40,460 bases of DNA from an uncultured Collinsella sp. (GTDB taxonomy: Bacteria > Actinomycetota > Coriobacteriia > Coriobacteriales > Coriobacteriaceae): contig UQVD01000005.1 in the NCBI GenBank assembly GCA_900544385.1, positions 1-40,460 on the forward strand, given 5' to 3'. Both the position numbers and the translations under genes were made by a program. The notes below the pieces were generated by a model. That model did not search any database and was not told the origin of the DNA. It was given only the letters and a program-made list of their open reading frames with translations. Positions 16,243 to 24,009 of this stretch are shown one piece after another; position 1 is the first letter of the stretch, and each line of letters begins with the position of its first letter.

Positions 16243-17100
16243 ATGGCACTTGTTACCACCGAAAAGATGCTCAAGGACGCTCAGGCCGGCCACTACGCCG
16301 TTGGCGCTTTCAACGTCGAGAACCTCGAGTTTGTTATGGCCGTTCTGGCCGCTGCCGAGGAGACCAAGTCCCCCGTCATCATGCAGACCACCCCGGGCAC
16401 CATCAAGACCGCTGGTTTGGACTACTTCTACGGCATGGTCAAGGCTGCCGCCGAGCGCGCTTCCGTGCCCGTCGCTCTGCACCTCGATCACGGCGATGGC
16501 TATGACCGCTGCATGCAGGCTTTCCGCACGGGCTACACCTCTGTCATGATCGACGGCTCGCACGAGTCCTTCGAGGACAACATCGCCCTGACCAAGTCCG
16601 TCGCCGACGCTGGCCGCGCCATGGGCGTGCCCGTCGAGGCCGAGCTCGGTAAGGTTGGCGGCAAGGAGGACGACGGTCCCGCGGTTGAGGGCGAGAGCCC
16701 CTACACCGATCCTGCCGAGGCCAAGGAGTTTGTCGAGCGCACCGGCTGCACCTCCCTCGCAATTGGCGTTGGCACCAGCCACGGTGTGTACACGAGCGAT
16801 CCGCACATCGAGCAGTCCGTGGTCAAGGCCATCCGCGACGCCGTCGACGTGCCGCTGGTTCTGCACGGCACCTCCGGTGTGCCCGATGAGCAGGTTGCCG
16901 AGGCTGTGAAGAACGGCATCTGCAAGGTTAACTACGCCACCGAGCTGCGTCAGGCCTACACCAAGGGCTTCATGGCCTACATGGCCGAGAACCCTGCCTG
17001 CTTCGATCCCAAGAAGCCGGCCAAGGAGGGCATGCGTGAGATCACCGAGCTGGTTAAGATCCGCATGACCAACCTCAACTCTGTGGGCAAAGCAGAGTAA
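16243..17100 (+). CDS. Class II ketose-bisphosphate aldolase (tagatose/fructose-bisphosphate)
   Basis: 285 residues, the length of GatY/KbaY/Fba class II zinc aldolases, which split tagatose- or fructose-1,6-bisphosphate into DHAP and glyceraldehyde-3-phosphate. Catalytic Asp82 and zinc ligand His83 are in LHLDHGDGYD; His180 (GTSHGVY) and His208 (LHGTSGV) complete the metal site; VEAELGKVGGKEDD is the conserved mid-region. The ATG at 16243 follows GGGAGAGGAG. Placement opposite a LacR-like regulator and near lacBC supports tagatose-1,6-bisphosphate as a substrate, but fructose-bisphosphate cannot be excluded. High similarity in codon use to housekeeping genes suggests strong expression. Confidence 0.9.
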   Translation: MALVTTEKMLKDAQAGHYAVGAFNVENLEFVMAVLAAAEETKSPVIMQTTPGTIKTAGLDYFYGMVKAAAERASVPVALHLDHGDGYDRCMQAFRTGYTSVMIDGSHESFEDNIALTKSVADAGRAMGVPVEAELGKVGGKEDDGPAVEGESPYTDPAEAKEFVERTGCTSLAIGVGTSHGVYTSDPHIEQSVVKAIRDAVDVPLVLHGTSGVPDEQVAEAVKNGICKVNYATELRQAYTKGFMAYMAENPACFDPKKPAKEGMREITELVKIRMTNLNSVGKAE

Positions 17101-17133
17101 CAGCAAGGGTACTCCGACTCGCTACATATCCCG

Positions 17134-17258
17134 GGGAGGGACGAGGGCTTAGTTCCCCAATCGTCCTCGGGCATGCAAAAAGCCTCGCTGCGCACTTCGT
17201 GCGGCGAGGCTTTTTGCCCCCTGCGGAAAGATTGGGGAGCTAAGCCCTCGTCCCTCCC
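17134..17258 (+). terminator. Nested palindromic terminator after the aldolase
   Basis: The inner hairpin (17175-17188 with 17204-17217) has AAAAA and TTTTT inside its arms and a GCGCACTTCGTGCG core, so it could terminate both strands. It is enclosed by a 29-bp outer inverted repeat (17134-17162 with 17230-17258) with one mismatch. The segment 17162-17217 is repeated in variant form after the PFL genes (39947-40004). Confidence 0.8.
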
Positions 17259-17278
17259 AGGTTGACCTACTCGAGGTC

Positions 17279-17406
17279 GTCGCCCTTGTGGCGTTAGGTC
17301 TGAAAATAATAAGAAGCCTTCGCGCTGCGGAATGATTTTGGAAACCAAGTACGGGACCCGCCCAAACCGTCCTGCTCAATCGCCCTTGTGGTGTTGGGGC
17401 TGAAAG
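17279..17406. repeat. Pair of degenerate 28-bp direct repeats
   Basis: 17279-17306 and 17379-17406 share TCGCCCTTGTGG, GTT and CTGAAA with about five differences, 100 bp apart. Each contains a small CGCC/GGCG-type dyad. There are only two copies and no cas genes, so no CRISPR call is made. Confidence 0.4.
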
Positions 17407-17421
17407 GGTGGGGCGCGGGGG

Positions 17422-18045
17422 TTACTTGGTTGTTAGGGTTAGCAGGTCGTTGGGGGTTTCGAGGTTGTAGGTGGCATTTGGGATGTCTTGGTGTGATCCC
17501 CATGCCGCTCTGGCAAAACTGACCCCTGCCGAAGTTGCGCATTGTTCGTCGTAGACGGTGTCGCCAACGTAGACGACGTTGCCAGGATTCGCGCCCGTAC
17601 GCCGGAGATATTCGAGCATGGGAGCGGGTGCGGGTTTATGTTCGGTTGTGTCTTCGACAAGGATGATGTGCTCAAAATACTTATCGAAGCCAAGGGGTGC
17701 AATTTCTTCTGCGTATTCGTTGCGCGCACGTGAGGAGACGATGCCAAGTTTGCAGCCGTTGTCGGAGAGTGTTGCGATAACTTCGTGCAAGCCGGGAAAC
17801 ACGCTGATGGTGCTTTTAAAGCTGGCGGCAACTTGGCACCAGCGATCCAGCGTTGCCTGTGAGTAGATCCCAAGTTTCTCAAGGGCGTTCTTGCCGGGTA
17901 TGCCGAGGGCAAATTCAAGCTCGTGTCGGGGGAGCGTTTTGCCGGTCTCTTCTTGGACAATCTGGACAAGCGATGATAGAACGCTTTCTTCTGTATCTGC
18001 CAATGTCCCATCAACGTCAAATACGATATGGTCAAAGTGCTTCAT
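17422..18045 (-). CDS. HAD-superfamily phosphatase (phosphoglycolate phosphatase-like)
   Basis: 207 residues. Motif I FDVDGTLADTE supplies nucleophile Asp10 and acid/base Asp12. Motif II is GIVSSRA, motif III the lysine in EHKPAPAPM, and motif IV VGDTVYDEQCA. An alpha-helical cap lies between motifs I and II, as in Gph/PGMB-type enzymes. Substrate unknown: phosphoglycolate and sugar phosphates are candidates. The ATG at 18045 has AGAGGAG upstream on the minus strand. It lies 56 bp behind the AraC-type regulator on the same strand and probably shares its transcript. Confidence 0.85.
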   Translation of the reverse strand: MKHFDHIVFDVDGTLADTEESVLSSLVQIVQEETGKTLPRHELEFALGIPGKNALEKLGIYSQATLDRWCQVAASFKSTISVFPGLHEVIATLSDNGCKLGIVSSRARNEYAEEIAPLGFDKYFEHIILVEDTTEHKPAPAPMLEYLRRTGANPGNVVYVGDTVYDEQCATSAGVSFARAAWGSHQDIPNATYNLETPNDLLTLTTK

Positions 18046-18101
18046 ATGGTTGCTCCTCTCTGTTGTTTGCCTGCAAGTTTGATTCAGTGACAGAAGAAGG
18101 G

Positions 18102-19040
18102 CTAGCGGGATTTCTGCCTGGTACTATCGAGATTCTGCCTCGCTGCTCGATAGCTCGAAGGAGTGCATCCCATTTGTTCTTTAAATACCTGGCCAAGATG
18201 GCTTGCTGTCGCAAAGCCGCATTGGCGCGCGACTGTCTGGACCGTTCGCGTGGTGTGTGCCAAAAGTTCGCAAGCACGGTTTACGCGGTATGCGCGCAGA
18301 TATGCCGCCGGGGTCGTTCCTGCGCAAGCTTCGATAATGCGGTAACACTCTCTTTCGCTTACGCCGGCTGCAGATGCCATCTGGGGCACATCTATAGCGG
18401 CTGCATAGTTTGCGCGGATATAGTCCAGGATTGCCTTGAACTGTACGTCGCGGTTGGTCATCCAAGAGGCGTTGTCGGAGGAAAAGAGCGGTTCGGCCTT
18501 GGCGTAAATCTGAATCCAGAGCTCTGACAAGCTATTCCGAAGCGCCATCTCGTTCTGCGGCCGTTGAAGGTCGTGGTTAAAGGAACTCTTTAGCAAATCG
18601 ATAAAGGGCATATCGTCGGGGTTGGTGGGCGACCATTTGAGCACATCGACGCCTCGACATTGAAGCAATGGGTTGATGTAGCGCTTTTGGAGACGTCCCG
18701 TGGGATCGCCGAGCATCGACGGCTGAAAGATATGCAACATTTGAATGGCTGGTGCCGAATTGGGTGATTGCAGCGTGCTGTGCAAAACGCCGCCGTTGAT
18801 AAAGCCGGCGGACCCTTCCTCAAAGCGTACGTGCTCATGAGCCGCGCGCGTTCGATAGTCAATCGCTCCCTGCTCCATGTAGAAAAGCTCAACTTCGGAA
18901 TGCCAGTGCCAGGGGACGGAATTGCCCGGATAGCGAGCGAATTCTGCGCGTTCGGCAATATAGGGCCAGTCTTCGGCGGTCTCGGGAAACGCTTCCTCGC
19001 GTCCTCCGCGGTGCAATTCTATGTGATCCATGTTTCGCAT
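18102..19040 (-). CDS. AraC-family transcriptional regulator with cupin sensor
   Basis: 312 residues. The N-terminal half is a cupin-like ligand domain: VPWHWHSEVELFYMEQGAI carries the typical HxH and E/Y pattern, and GSAGFINGGVLHS the second strand. The C-terminal ~100 residues are a double AraC helix-turn-helix (IDVPQMASAAGVSERECYRI, then VARQCGFATASHLGQVFKE and MGCTPSSYR). No strong ribosome-binding site is seen before the ATG at 19040; the in-frame ATG at 19031 is possible. It is followed by the HAD phosphatase gene. The target and inducer are not evident; such proteins often control sugar utilisation. Confidence 0.88.
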   Translation of the reverse strand: MRNMDHIELHRGGREEAFPETAEDWPYIAERAEFARYPGNSVPWHWHSEVELFYMEQGAIDYRTRAAHEHVRFEEGSAGFINGGVLHSTLQSPNSAPAIQMLHIFQPSMLGDPTGRLQKRYINPLLQCRGVDVLKWSPTNPDDMPFIDLLKSSFNHDLQRPQNEMALRNSLSELWIQIYAKAEPLFSSDNASWMTNRDVQFKAILDYIRANYAAAIDVPQMASAAGVSERECYRIIEACAGTTPAAYLRAYRVNRACELLAHTTRTVQTVARQCGFATASHLGQVFKEQMGCTPSSYRAARQNLDSTRQKSR

Positions 19041-19065
19041 GGCATCAGTATAAAGCGCGATGGGC

Positions 19066-19275
19066 TTAGATTGCTCTTGCCTGTTCGGGGAACGCCTTGT
19101 CTAGGGATGCTTGGAGCCTTTCGAACGATGCTCGCAAGTTGTGGCTCTGGTCGGTTGAGCGTTTGGCTTTTGTGGTGGGGGAGTCGAGGAGGCCGTCTCT
19201 CTGTGTCGGGGGGAAGGAGAAAAGGTCTGCATGATTTAGGGATGGCTGCTGTGCTGCGTCGTTGGAAGAATGCAT
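19066..19275 (-). CDS. Possible small hypothetical protein (69 aa)
   Basis: Not recognised. The frame is polar, with no membrane segment or motif. Its ATG at 19275 is preceded by GAGGAGG about 10 bases upstream on the minus strand, a good ribosome-binding site. It ends 25 bp before the AraC-type regulator, so it could be the first gene of that transcript. A further open frame without an ATG ends at 19278 just upstream, with its last codons overlapping that ribosome-binding site. Length alone is not convincing. Confidence 0.3.
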   Translation of the reverse strand: MHSSNDAAQQPSLNHADLFSFPPTQRDGLLDSPTTKAKRSTDQSHNLRASFERLQASLDKAFPEQARAI

Positions 19276-19529
19276 GCTTATGCGGCCTCCTCGATGTCCA
19301 CCAAAAGATTGCGCACGGGGTGTGCTGCTAGGTCCCGTGCGCTGGCAGTATTATGCCGCGGTTGCTGCAAAGAAGCGCTAAAGAAAGGCTTAACCTGGTT
19401 TGGTGTTACGATGAAACCGCAGGTCAAGGCTATTGAGTAACACTCTTGAAAGGTTTTGAGCTTAAGGGCTTTCTAAGGTTTGTGGCGCGGATGTGGCTCG
19501 CCTGTGTGGGGCGTGTGGACGGCTCGTTC
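19276..19529. other. Intergenic stretch between the small frame and NUDIX-Vsr
   Basis: It contains a perfect 9-bp stem, GCGCACGGG (19311-19319) with CCCGTGCGC (19334-19342), and a minus-strand open frame ending at 19278 that has no start codon or recognised product. Nothing else is clear. Confidence 0.3.
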
Positions 19530-20519
19530 CTAGCGCTGCGGTGCAGCGGCACGTACTTGTTCGATGACCTTTTCCATCGTGGCGTCGATGCGGTCCTTTT
19601 TGAGTTCGCATTCCCAGATGGTTATGGGCGTCCAGCCCATTTGAGTGAGTGCTGCCACGGCAGCGCGGTCGCGCTCGACGTTGCGACGGAACTTTGCCTC
19701 CCAAAACTCAACGTTGCGCTTGGGCTGGCTGGGGTTGCACTTGGGGCAGCGGTGCCAAAAGCAGCCGTTGACGAAGATGGCGATTTTGCGCCCGGGGAAG
19801 GCGATGTCGGGCTTTCCGGGCACCTTCCATTCCAGACGGTATCCCGTAAGGCCTGCGGCGCGCAGGCGCTGGCGAACGAGCAGCTCGGGCTTGGTGTTGG
19901 CGCGCTTGTTGCCCTTCATGGACTTTTTTATAGCGGCGCGACGGCGCACGAGTTCACGTTCGTCGGCGGAAAGGTCCGAGGTGTCGATGCCGTCCAGCAG
20001 GCCAGGCTTGGGACGCTTTTTGCTGCGGCGCTTCGGTGCGCGCTTGGGTTTGGTGGCGGGCTCGTCGGTCGTGGTGGCCTCGGCGTCGTTGGCAGTGCCG
20101 TTGGCCTCAAGCCGATCTTCCTTCAACTCAATCAGAGCATCGATAAGCCCCTTATCGGCGGGCATCCATTCCACCGTGGCAAGCGAAGTGCGCGGAATCC
20201 AGCGGATATCGAGCTGGCGGTCGTGCTTCTGGGGCTCGTCGGACTCTTTAGCCAGCGAGCAGTAGTAGCACTCCATCGAGAGATGAAAATCGGGGTAGTC
20301 ATACTCAACGGTGTAAAAATCGCGCAGGTTGGTGACTTTGACCTGCAGCTCTTCCATGAGCTCGCGGCGTACGGCGTCTTCGGGTGTCTCGCCGCGCATG
20401 AGCTTGCCACCGGGGAACTCCCAAAGTCCCTGCATGTCGCCATAGCCGCGCTGCACGGCAAGCAGCTTATCAGATCCATCCTTGCGAATGATCCCAGCGG
20501 CAACATGAACAGTCTTCAA
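19530..20519 (-). CDS. NUDIX hydrolase fused to Vsr mismatch endonuclease
   Basis: 329 residues with two enzymes. Residues 1 to ~130 are a MutT-like NUDIX domain: GLWEFPGGKL and the box GKLMRGETPEDAVRRELMEE at 38-57, with Gln replacing the usual Gly near the end of the box. Residues ~135-185 are a Lys/Arg-rich, low-complexity linker. Residues ~200-315 are a Vsr domain: NTKPELLVRQRLRAAG, catalytic Asp238 in PGKPDIAF, His256 and a cysteine cluster in NGCFWHRCPKC, and WECEL. MutT-type enzymes cleanse oxidised nucleotides; Vsr nicks at T:G mismatches. The start appears to be TTG at 20519, behind AGAGGA. No Dcm-type methyltransferase, the usual Vsr partner, is in the window. Confidence 0.9.
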   Translation of the reverse strand: MKTVHVAAGIIRKDGSDKLLAVQRGYGDMQGLWEFPGGKLMRGETPEDAVRRELMEELQVKVTNLRDFYTVEYDYPDFHLSMECYYCSLAKESDEPQKHDRQLDIRWIPRTSLATVEWMPADKGLIDALIELKEDRLEANGTANDAEATTTDEPATKPKRAPKRRSKKRPKPGLLDGIDTSDLSADERELVRRRAAIKKSMKGNKRANTKPELLVRQRLRAAGLTGYRLEWKVPGKPDIAFPGRKIAIFVNGCFWHRCPKCNPSQPKRNVEFWEAKFRRNVERDRAAVAALTQMGWTPITIWECELKKDRIDATMEKVIEQVRAAAPQR

Positions 20520-20619
20520 CAGGAGTCCTCTCTCAACATCAACGCGTGGCAGGCTAGCTACCCGTACCTTACACAACGGTAAGGCAAGCGTAAGCCATAT
20601 CGATGGTAGCCGACTCGTC

Positions 20620-20657
20620 TTCTTGCGACTATAGATGCCGTAGACTAATCGCAAGAA
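20620..20657. promoter_or_regulatory. Operator-like inverted repeat upstream of bceA-like gene
   Basis: A perfect 9-bp inverted repeat, TTCTTGCGA (20620-20628) with TCGCAAGAA (20649-20657), lies 10 bp before the ABC ATPase start. TAGACT between the arms could be a -10 box. Its right arm overlaps the ribosome-binding site AAGAAAGGA. Confidence 0.4.
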
Positions 20658-20667
20658 AGGACTCGGT

Positions 20668-21453
20668 ATGCAAACCACGCACATGGCGACCCCGGTACTG
20701 GAGGTCGCGCATCTCGAAAAAGTATATGGAGCGCTGGGCAACGTGACCCGCGCGCTCAACGACGTCAGCTTTACCGTCAACCGCGGCGAATTTGTTGGCA
20801 TCATGGGCGCTTCGGGCTCGGGCAAGTCGACGTTGCTCAACTGCGTGTCGACCATCGATAGCGCCACAAGTGGCACGATCCGCATCAACGGGCAGGACGT
20901 AACACGCATGAAGCAGGCTAAGCTTTCGCAGTTCCGCCGCGAGGAGCTCGGCTTTATCTTCCAGGACTCCAACCTGCTCGATACGCTCACGGCACGCGAG
21001 AACATCGCCCTGCCGCTCACCATCGCCCGCACAAACTCGGCAGAGATCTCGACCCGAGTGCAGGATGTGGCCGCGCGTCTGTCCATTAGTCAGGTGCTCG
21101 ACAAGTATCCCTACCAGATGTCCGGCGGTCAGCAGCAGCGCGTTGCCGCGGCTCGTGCGCTCGTCACCGACCCCACCATGATCATGGCCGACGAGCCTAC
21201 CGGCGCCCTCGATTCCAAGAGCGCTCGTCTGCTGCTCGAGAGCCTGGAGGCCCTTAACCGCCGCCTACGCGCTACCGTGCTCATGGTCACGCACGATAGC
21301 TTTGCCGCCAGCTACACGAGCCGTGTGCTGTTTATCCGCGACGGCAAGATCTTCACCGAGCTGCGCCGCGGCGACACCGATCGCCGAGAGTTTTTCGACC
21401 GCATTATGGAGGTCGTTGCCATGATGGGCGGTGAGGGCTCCGATGCTCTGTAA
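20668..21453 (+). CDS. ABC transporter ATPase, BceA/MacB type
   Basis: 261 residues, one nucleotide-binding domain. Walker A is GASGSGKST, the Q-loop FIFQDSNLLD, the signature MSGGQQQRVAAARAL, Walker B IMADEPTGALDS and the switch histidine VTHD. This subgroup powers FtsX-like permeases that detect or remove peptide antibiotics rather than importers. The ATG at 20668 follows AAGAAAGGA. It overlaps the permease gene by 11 bp, so the two are translationally coupled. No BceRS-type two-component system is adjacent. Confidence 0.92.
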   Translation: MQTTHMATPVLEVAHLEKVYGALGNVTRALNDVSFTVNRGEFVGIMGASGSGKSTLLNCVSTIDSATSGTIRINGQDVTRMKQAKLSQFRREELGFIFQDSNLLDTLTARENIALPLTIARTNSAEISTRVQDVAARLSISQVLDKYPYQMSGGQQQRVAAARALVTDPTMIMADEPTGALDSKSARLLLESLEALNRRLRATVLMVTHDSFAASYTSRVLFIRDGKIFTELRRGDTDRREFFDRIMEVVAMMGGEGSDAL

Positions 21454-23653
21454 ACTCGCTTGGGGCAACGTCCGCCGTGCCGGCCGTGACTACCTCGTCT
21501 ACCTTTTGACGCTCACCCTGGGCGTCACGGTCTTCTATGCCTTTAACACCATCTCGATGCAGGTCGACATCGCCGGAATCGATGAAGAGGGCTTGGCGCA
21601 GGTAATGGGCAGCATGCTCGGCGACCTGACGTACTTTTTGGCCGGTGTCATGGCCTTTTTGATGGTGTATGCCAATAACTTCATCATGAAACGCCGCAAG
21701 AAGGAGTTTGGCCTGTACCAGGTGCTCGGCATGGGGCGTGGGCGCGTCGCCACGATCATGGCGCTCGAGACCGTGATAGTGTCGGTCGTGGCCTTTGTCG
21801 CCGGCATTGTGCTGGGTGTGGGACTCTCCCAGCTCATGACGTTCTTTACGGCCTCGCTTTTTAAGGCACAGATCGCCAATTTCCACTTCTTTTTCTCGGT
21901 GCATGCGTTCAATCTGACCCTTGCCTGCATGCTCGTAATGTTTGTGCTCACGCTACTGCTGAACCTTCGCGCCGTGCGTCGTACCAAACTCATCGAGCTT
22001 ATGGGTGCCGAGCGTCGCAACGAGAGCATCAAGACACGCAACCCCTGGATCGCGATTGCCATTTTTGCCGTGGGCGTGGTGCTTGTGGGCGTGGCCTATT
22101 ACCGTCTGCTACGTGATGGGTTCCCGCTAACCGCGACGGACAGCAAGCTGCAAGAGGCCATGAACCAGTTTGGTATTACGACCGCTATGGTTACCGTGGG
22201 CACTTTTGCCCTGTTCTGGGGACTCTCGGGCATGCTCATTAAGCTGCTGCAGAGCCTGCGCGGCGTGTATTGGCGCGGCCTCAACATGTTTACCGTGCGC
22301 CAGCTTGCGGCCAAGGTCAACACGGTGTGCTTTTCGATGGGCGTCATCGCGATGCTTCTGTTTTTGGCCATCACCTCGGTGACGTGCGGTATGTCGATTG
22401 CCAACGTGATGAACGAAAACCTGGAGCGCTATAACCCTGTTGATGTGTCTCAGACGTATGTCTATTACACGCCCGATACGCTCGACTACTACAAAGGGTA
22501 CAAAGGGTATGTCAATCCGTCTGAGGCCGATCGCATGGTGCTGGCCGATACAACGGTCGATTTGTACCCTGCATGGCACGGCAAGGGCAAGTCGGCGGGC
22601 AACAACGACGAGACCGGCAAGAAGGTCAATATCGCCGATGTTGCCGGTGAGCATGTGCAGATCGATTCGTATCTGAGTTACCCATTTGGCGGCTCGAATC
22701 CTTCGGTGACCCCAAGTGAGATGTGCAAGATCATGGGCGAAAAGCTTCCCAAGGCGTTCGGGGGTAGCAATGCCGATACGATGGGTCTGTTTGTGACGCC
22801 GGCGAGCCAGTACAACAAACTGCGTCAGATGATGGGCGAGGAGCCGGTGCACATCGGTCACGACCAGTATCTGCTCACATGTGATATGGGCGGCGAGCTG
22901 GTCGACCTGTACACCAAGTATATGGCTGGCGGCCATGCCCTTACCTTGGGCGGGCATACGCTCAAGCCCGCAACCGATAAGTCGGACGAAGATACGGCGG
23001 CCATCGCCAACTCGGCGATGGGCAGTAATCCGGGTACCGTCGTCGTTGCCGACGAGCTGTTGTCCCAACTTAATCTGCAGCCGTATTCCAGTAGCCTGCT
23101 CGTTAACTACAAACAGGGGATGGATACGACTGAGGCAGACGAGAGCATTAAAAACACTGTGCTCGACAATCTGCTCGTTGACGGCAAGGAGTCGGGGTCG
23201 TGGGGAACCTTCATCACACGCTCCGAGATGTACACGCAAGCAGCGCAAATGAACGGTCTTATTAGCTACCTAGCCATCTACATCGGCTTTGTATTGGTTG
23301 TTGCATGCGCGGCGATTCTGTCGATCCAGCAACTCTCCAACGTGGCCGACGGCAGCCGCAGCTATCGTGTGCTGGCACAGATCGGCTGCGACGACCGCCA
23401 GATTCGCCATTCGGTGATGGCGCAGCAAGCGGTATTCTTCCTGTTCCCGTTGGCGGTGGGCTTGGCGCACTCCTATGTGGCACTTAAGGTGATCATCGAG
23501 ATGGTGAGCATATTCGGAAATATGAGCATCGGCGGCACCGTGGGCCTCACCTGCGCGATCTTCCTGGCAGCCTACGGCGGCTATTTCCTGGTGACCTACC
23601 TCATGAGCACCGGCATGGTACAAGCCGCCATAGCCACCCGCTACAGCGAGTAA
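21443..23653 (+). CDS. ABC transporter permease, BceB/FtsX type
   Basis: 736 residues from the ATG at 21443, which overlaps the end of the ATPase gene; a GTG at 21431 is a less likely start. The N-terminus LCKLAWGNVRRAGRDYLVYLLTLTLG is typical of BceB-like permeases. Several N-terminal membrane segments, then a large extracellular domain of roughly 270 residues (about 325-595), then a C-terminal FtsX-like core. With the ATPase it would form a membrane complex for bacitracin-type or lantibiotic resistance, or for cell-envelope signalling. The substrate is not predictable here. A terminator follows at 23691. Confidence 0.9.
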   Translation: MLCKLAWGNVRRAGRDYLVYLLTLTLGVTVFYAFNTISMQVDIAGIDEEGLAQVMGSMLGDLTYFLAGVMAFLMVYANNFIMKRRKKEFGLYQVLGMGRGRVATIMALETVIVSVVAFVAGIVLGVGLSQLMTFFTASLFKAQIANFHFFFSVHAFNLTLACMLVMFVLTLLLNLRAVRRTKLIELMGAERRNESIKTRNPWIAIAIFAVGVVLVGVAYYRLLRDGFPLTATDSKLQEAMNQFGITTAMVTVGTFALFWGLSGMLIKLLQSLRGVYWRGLNMFTVRQLAAKVNTVCFSMGVIAMLLFLAITSVTCGMSIANVMNENLERYNPVDVSQTYVYYTPDTLDYYKGYKGYVNPSEADRMVLADTTVDLYPAWHGKGKSAGNNDETGKKVNIADVAGEHVQIDSYLSYPFGGSNPSVTPSEMCKIMGEKLPKAFGGSNADTMGLFVTPASQYNKLRQMMGEEPVHIGHDQYLLTCDMGGELVDLYTKYMAGGHALTLGGHTLKPATDKSDEDTAAIANSAMGSNPGTVVVADELLSQLNLQPYSSSLLVNYKQGMDTTEADESIKNTVLDNLLVDGKESGSWGTFITRSEMYTQAAQMNGLISYLAIYIGFVLVVACAAILSIQQLSNVADGSRSYRVLAQIGCDDRQIRHSVMAQQAVFFLFPLAVGLAHSYVALKVIIEMVSIFGNMSIGGTVGLTCAIFLAAYGGYFLVTYLMSTGMVQAAIATRYSE

Positions 23654-23690
23654 CAAGCGGGCAAAATCGTCGCAAAATCAGAGGCATATG

Positions 23691-23733
23691 ACCGCCGCGA
23701 AGGGACTGGGGCCCTCTCGCGGCGGTTATTTTG
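23691..23733 (+). terminator. Intrinsic terminator after the BceAB-type operon
   Basis: A 10-bp stem, ACCGCCGCGA (23691-23700) with TCGCGGCGGT (23717-23726), with an inner AGGG/CCCT pair, followed by TATTTTG. Confidence 0.8.
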
Positions 23734-23756
23734 CCTATCTGGTGCGTTTCGGATGC

Positions 23757-23876
23757 AAGTGAGTAGACTTTTTTGAACTTGCCGAGCACATCGCGACAAA
23801 TGATCTATAAAACTGCAGGTCAGAGCTGTGGCGTGTTTAGGGTGTGCTTGGCCTCCTGCAAAAAGCCTACTCACTT
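23757..23876. mobile_element. MITE-like element with 17-bp terminal inverted repeats
   Basis: The 120-bp segment begins AAGTGAGTAGACTTTTT (23757-23773) and ends with its inverse at 23860-23876 (16 of 17 match). The interior encodes nothing convincing. The size, terminal repeats and intergenic position suggest a non-autonomous miniature element or a palindromic RNA. No target duplication was identified. Confidence 0.45.
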
Positions 23877-23920
23877 GGTTTTTCTGCTAAAAGACCGCCA
23901 CGAGGGAAGGCAACTCCCCC

Positions 23921-24002
23921 GGGTAGTCGTTGGGGACGTCCCCAACGGCTACCCAAGGAGTGTCCCAAACTGCCGGCAGAAAAGGAGCGTCCCTAACTGC
24001 CA
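23921..24002. repeat. Palindrome plus direct repeat
   Basis: A 15-bp near-perfect stem (23921-23935 with 23940-23954) with an ACGT loop belongs to the GTAGTC(A/G)TTGGGGACG family also seen at 1810-1880. It is followed by two 18-bp direct repeats, GGAG(T/C)GTCCC(A/T)AACTGCC, at 23957-23974 and 23985-24002. Confidence 0.55.
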
Positions 24003-24009
24003 CATCAAA

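Noticed and set aside
17279..17406. CRISPR array
   Set aside because: Only two imperfect repeats, a 72-bp gap of unusual length, and no cas genes in the window.
20520..21086. Upstream extension of the NUDIX-Vsr frame to 518 codons
   Set aside because: The extension runs antisense through the ABC ATPase gene and has no motif; TTG at 20519 has a suitable ribosome-binding site and begins exactly at the NUDIX domain.
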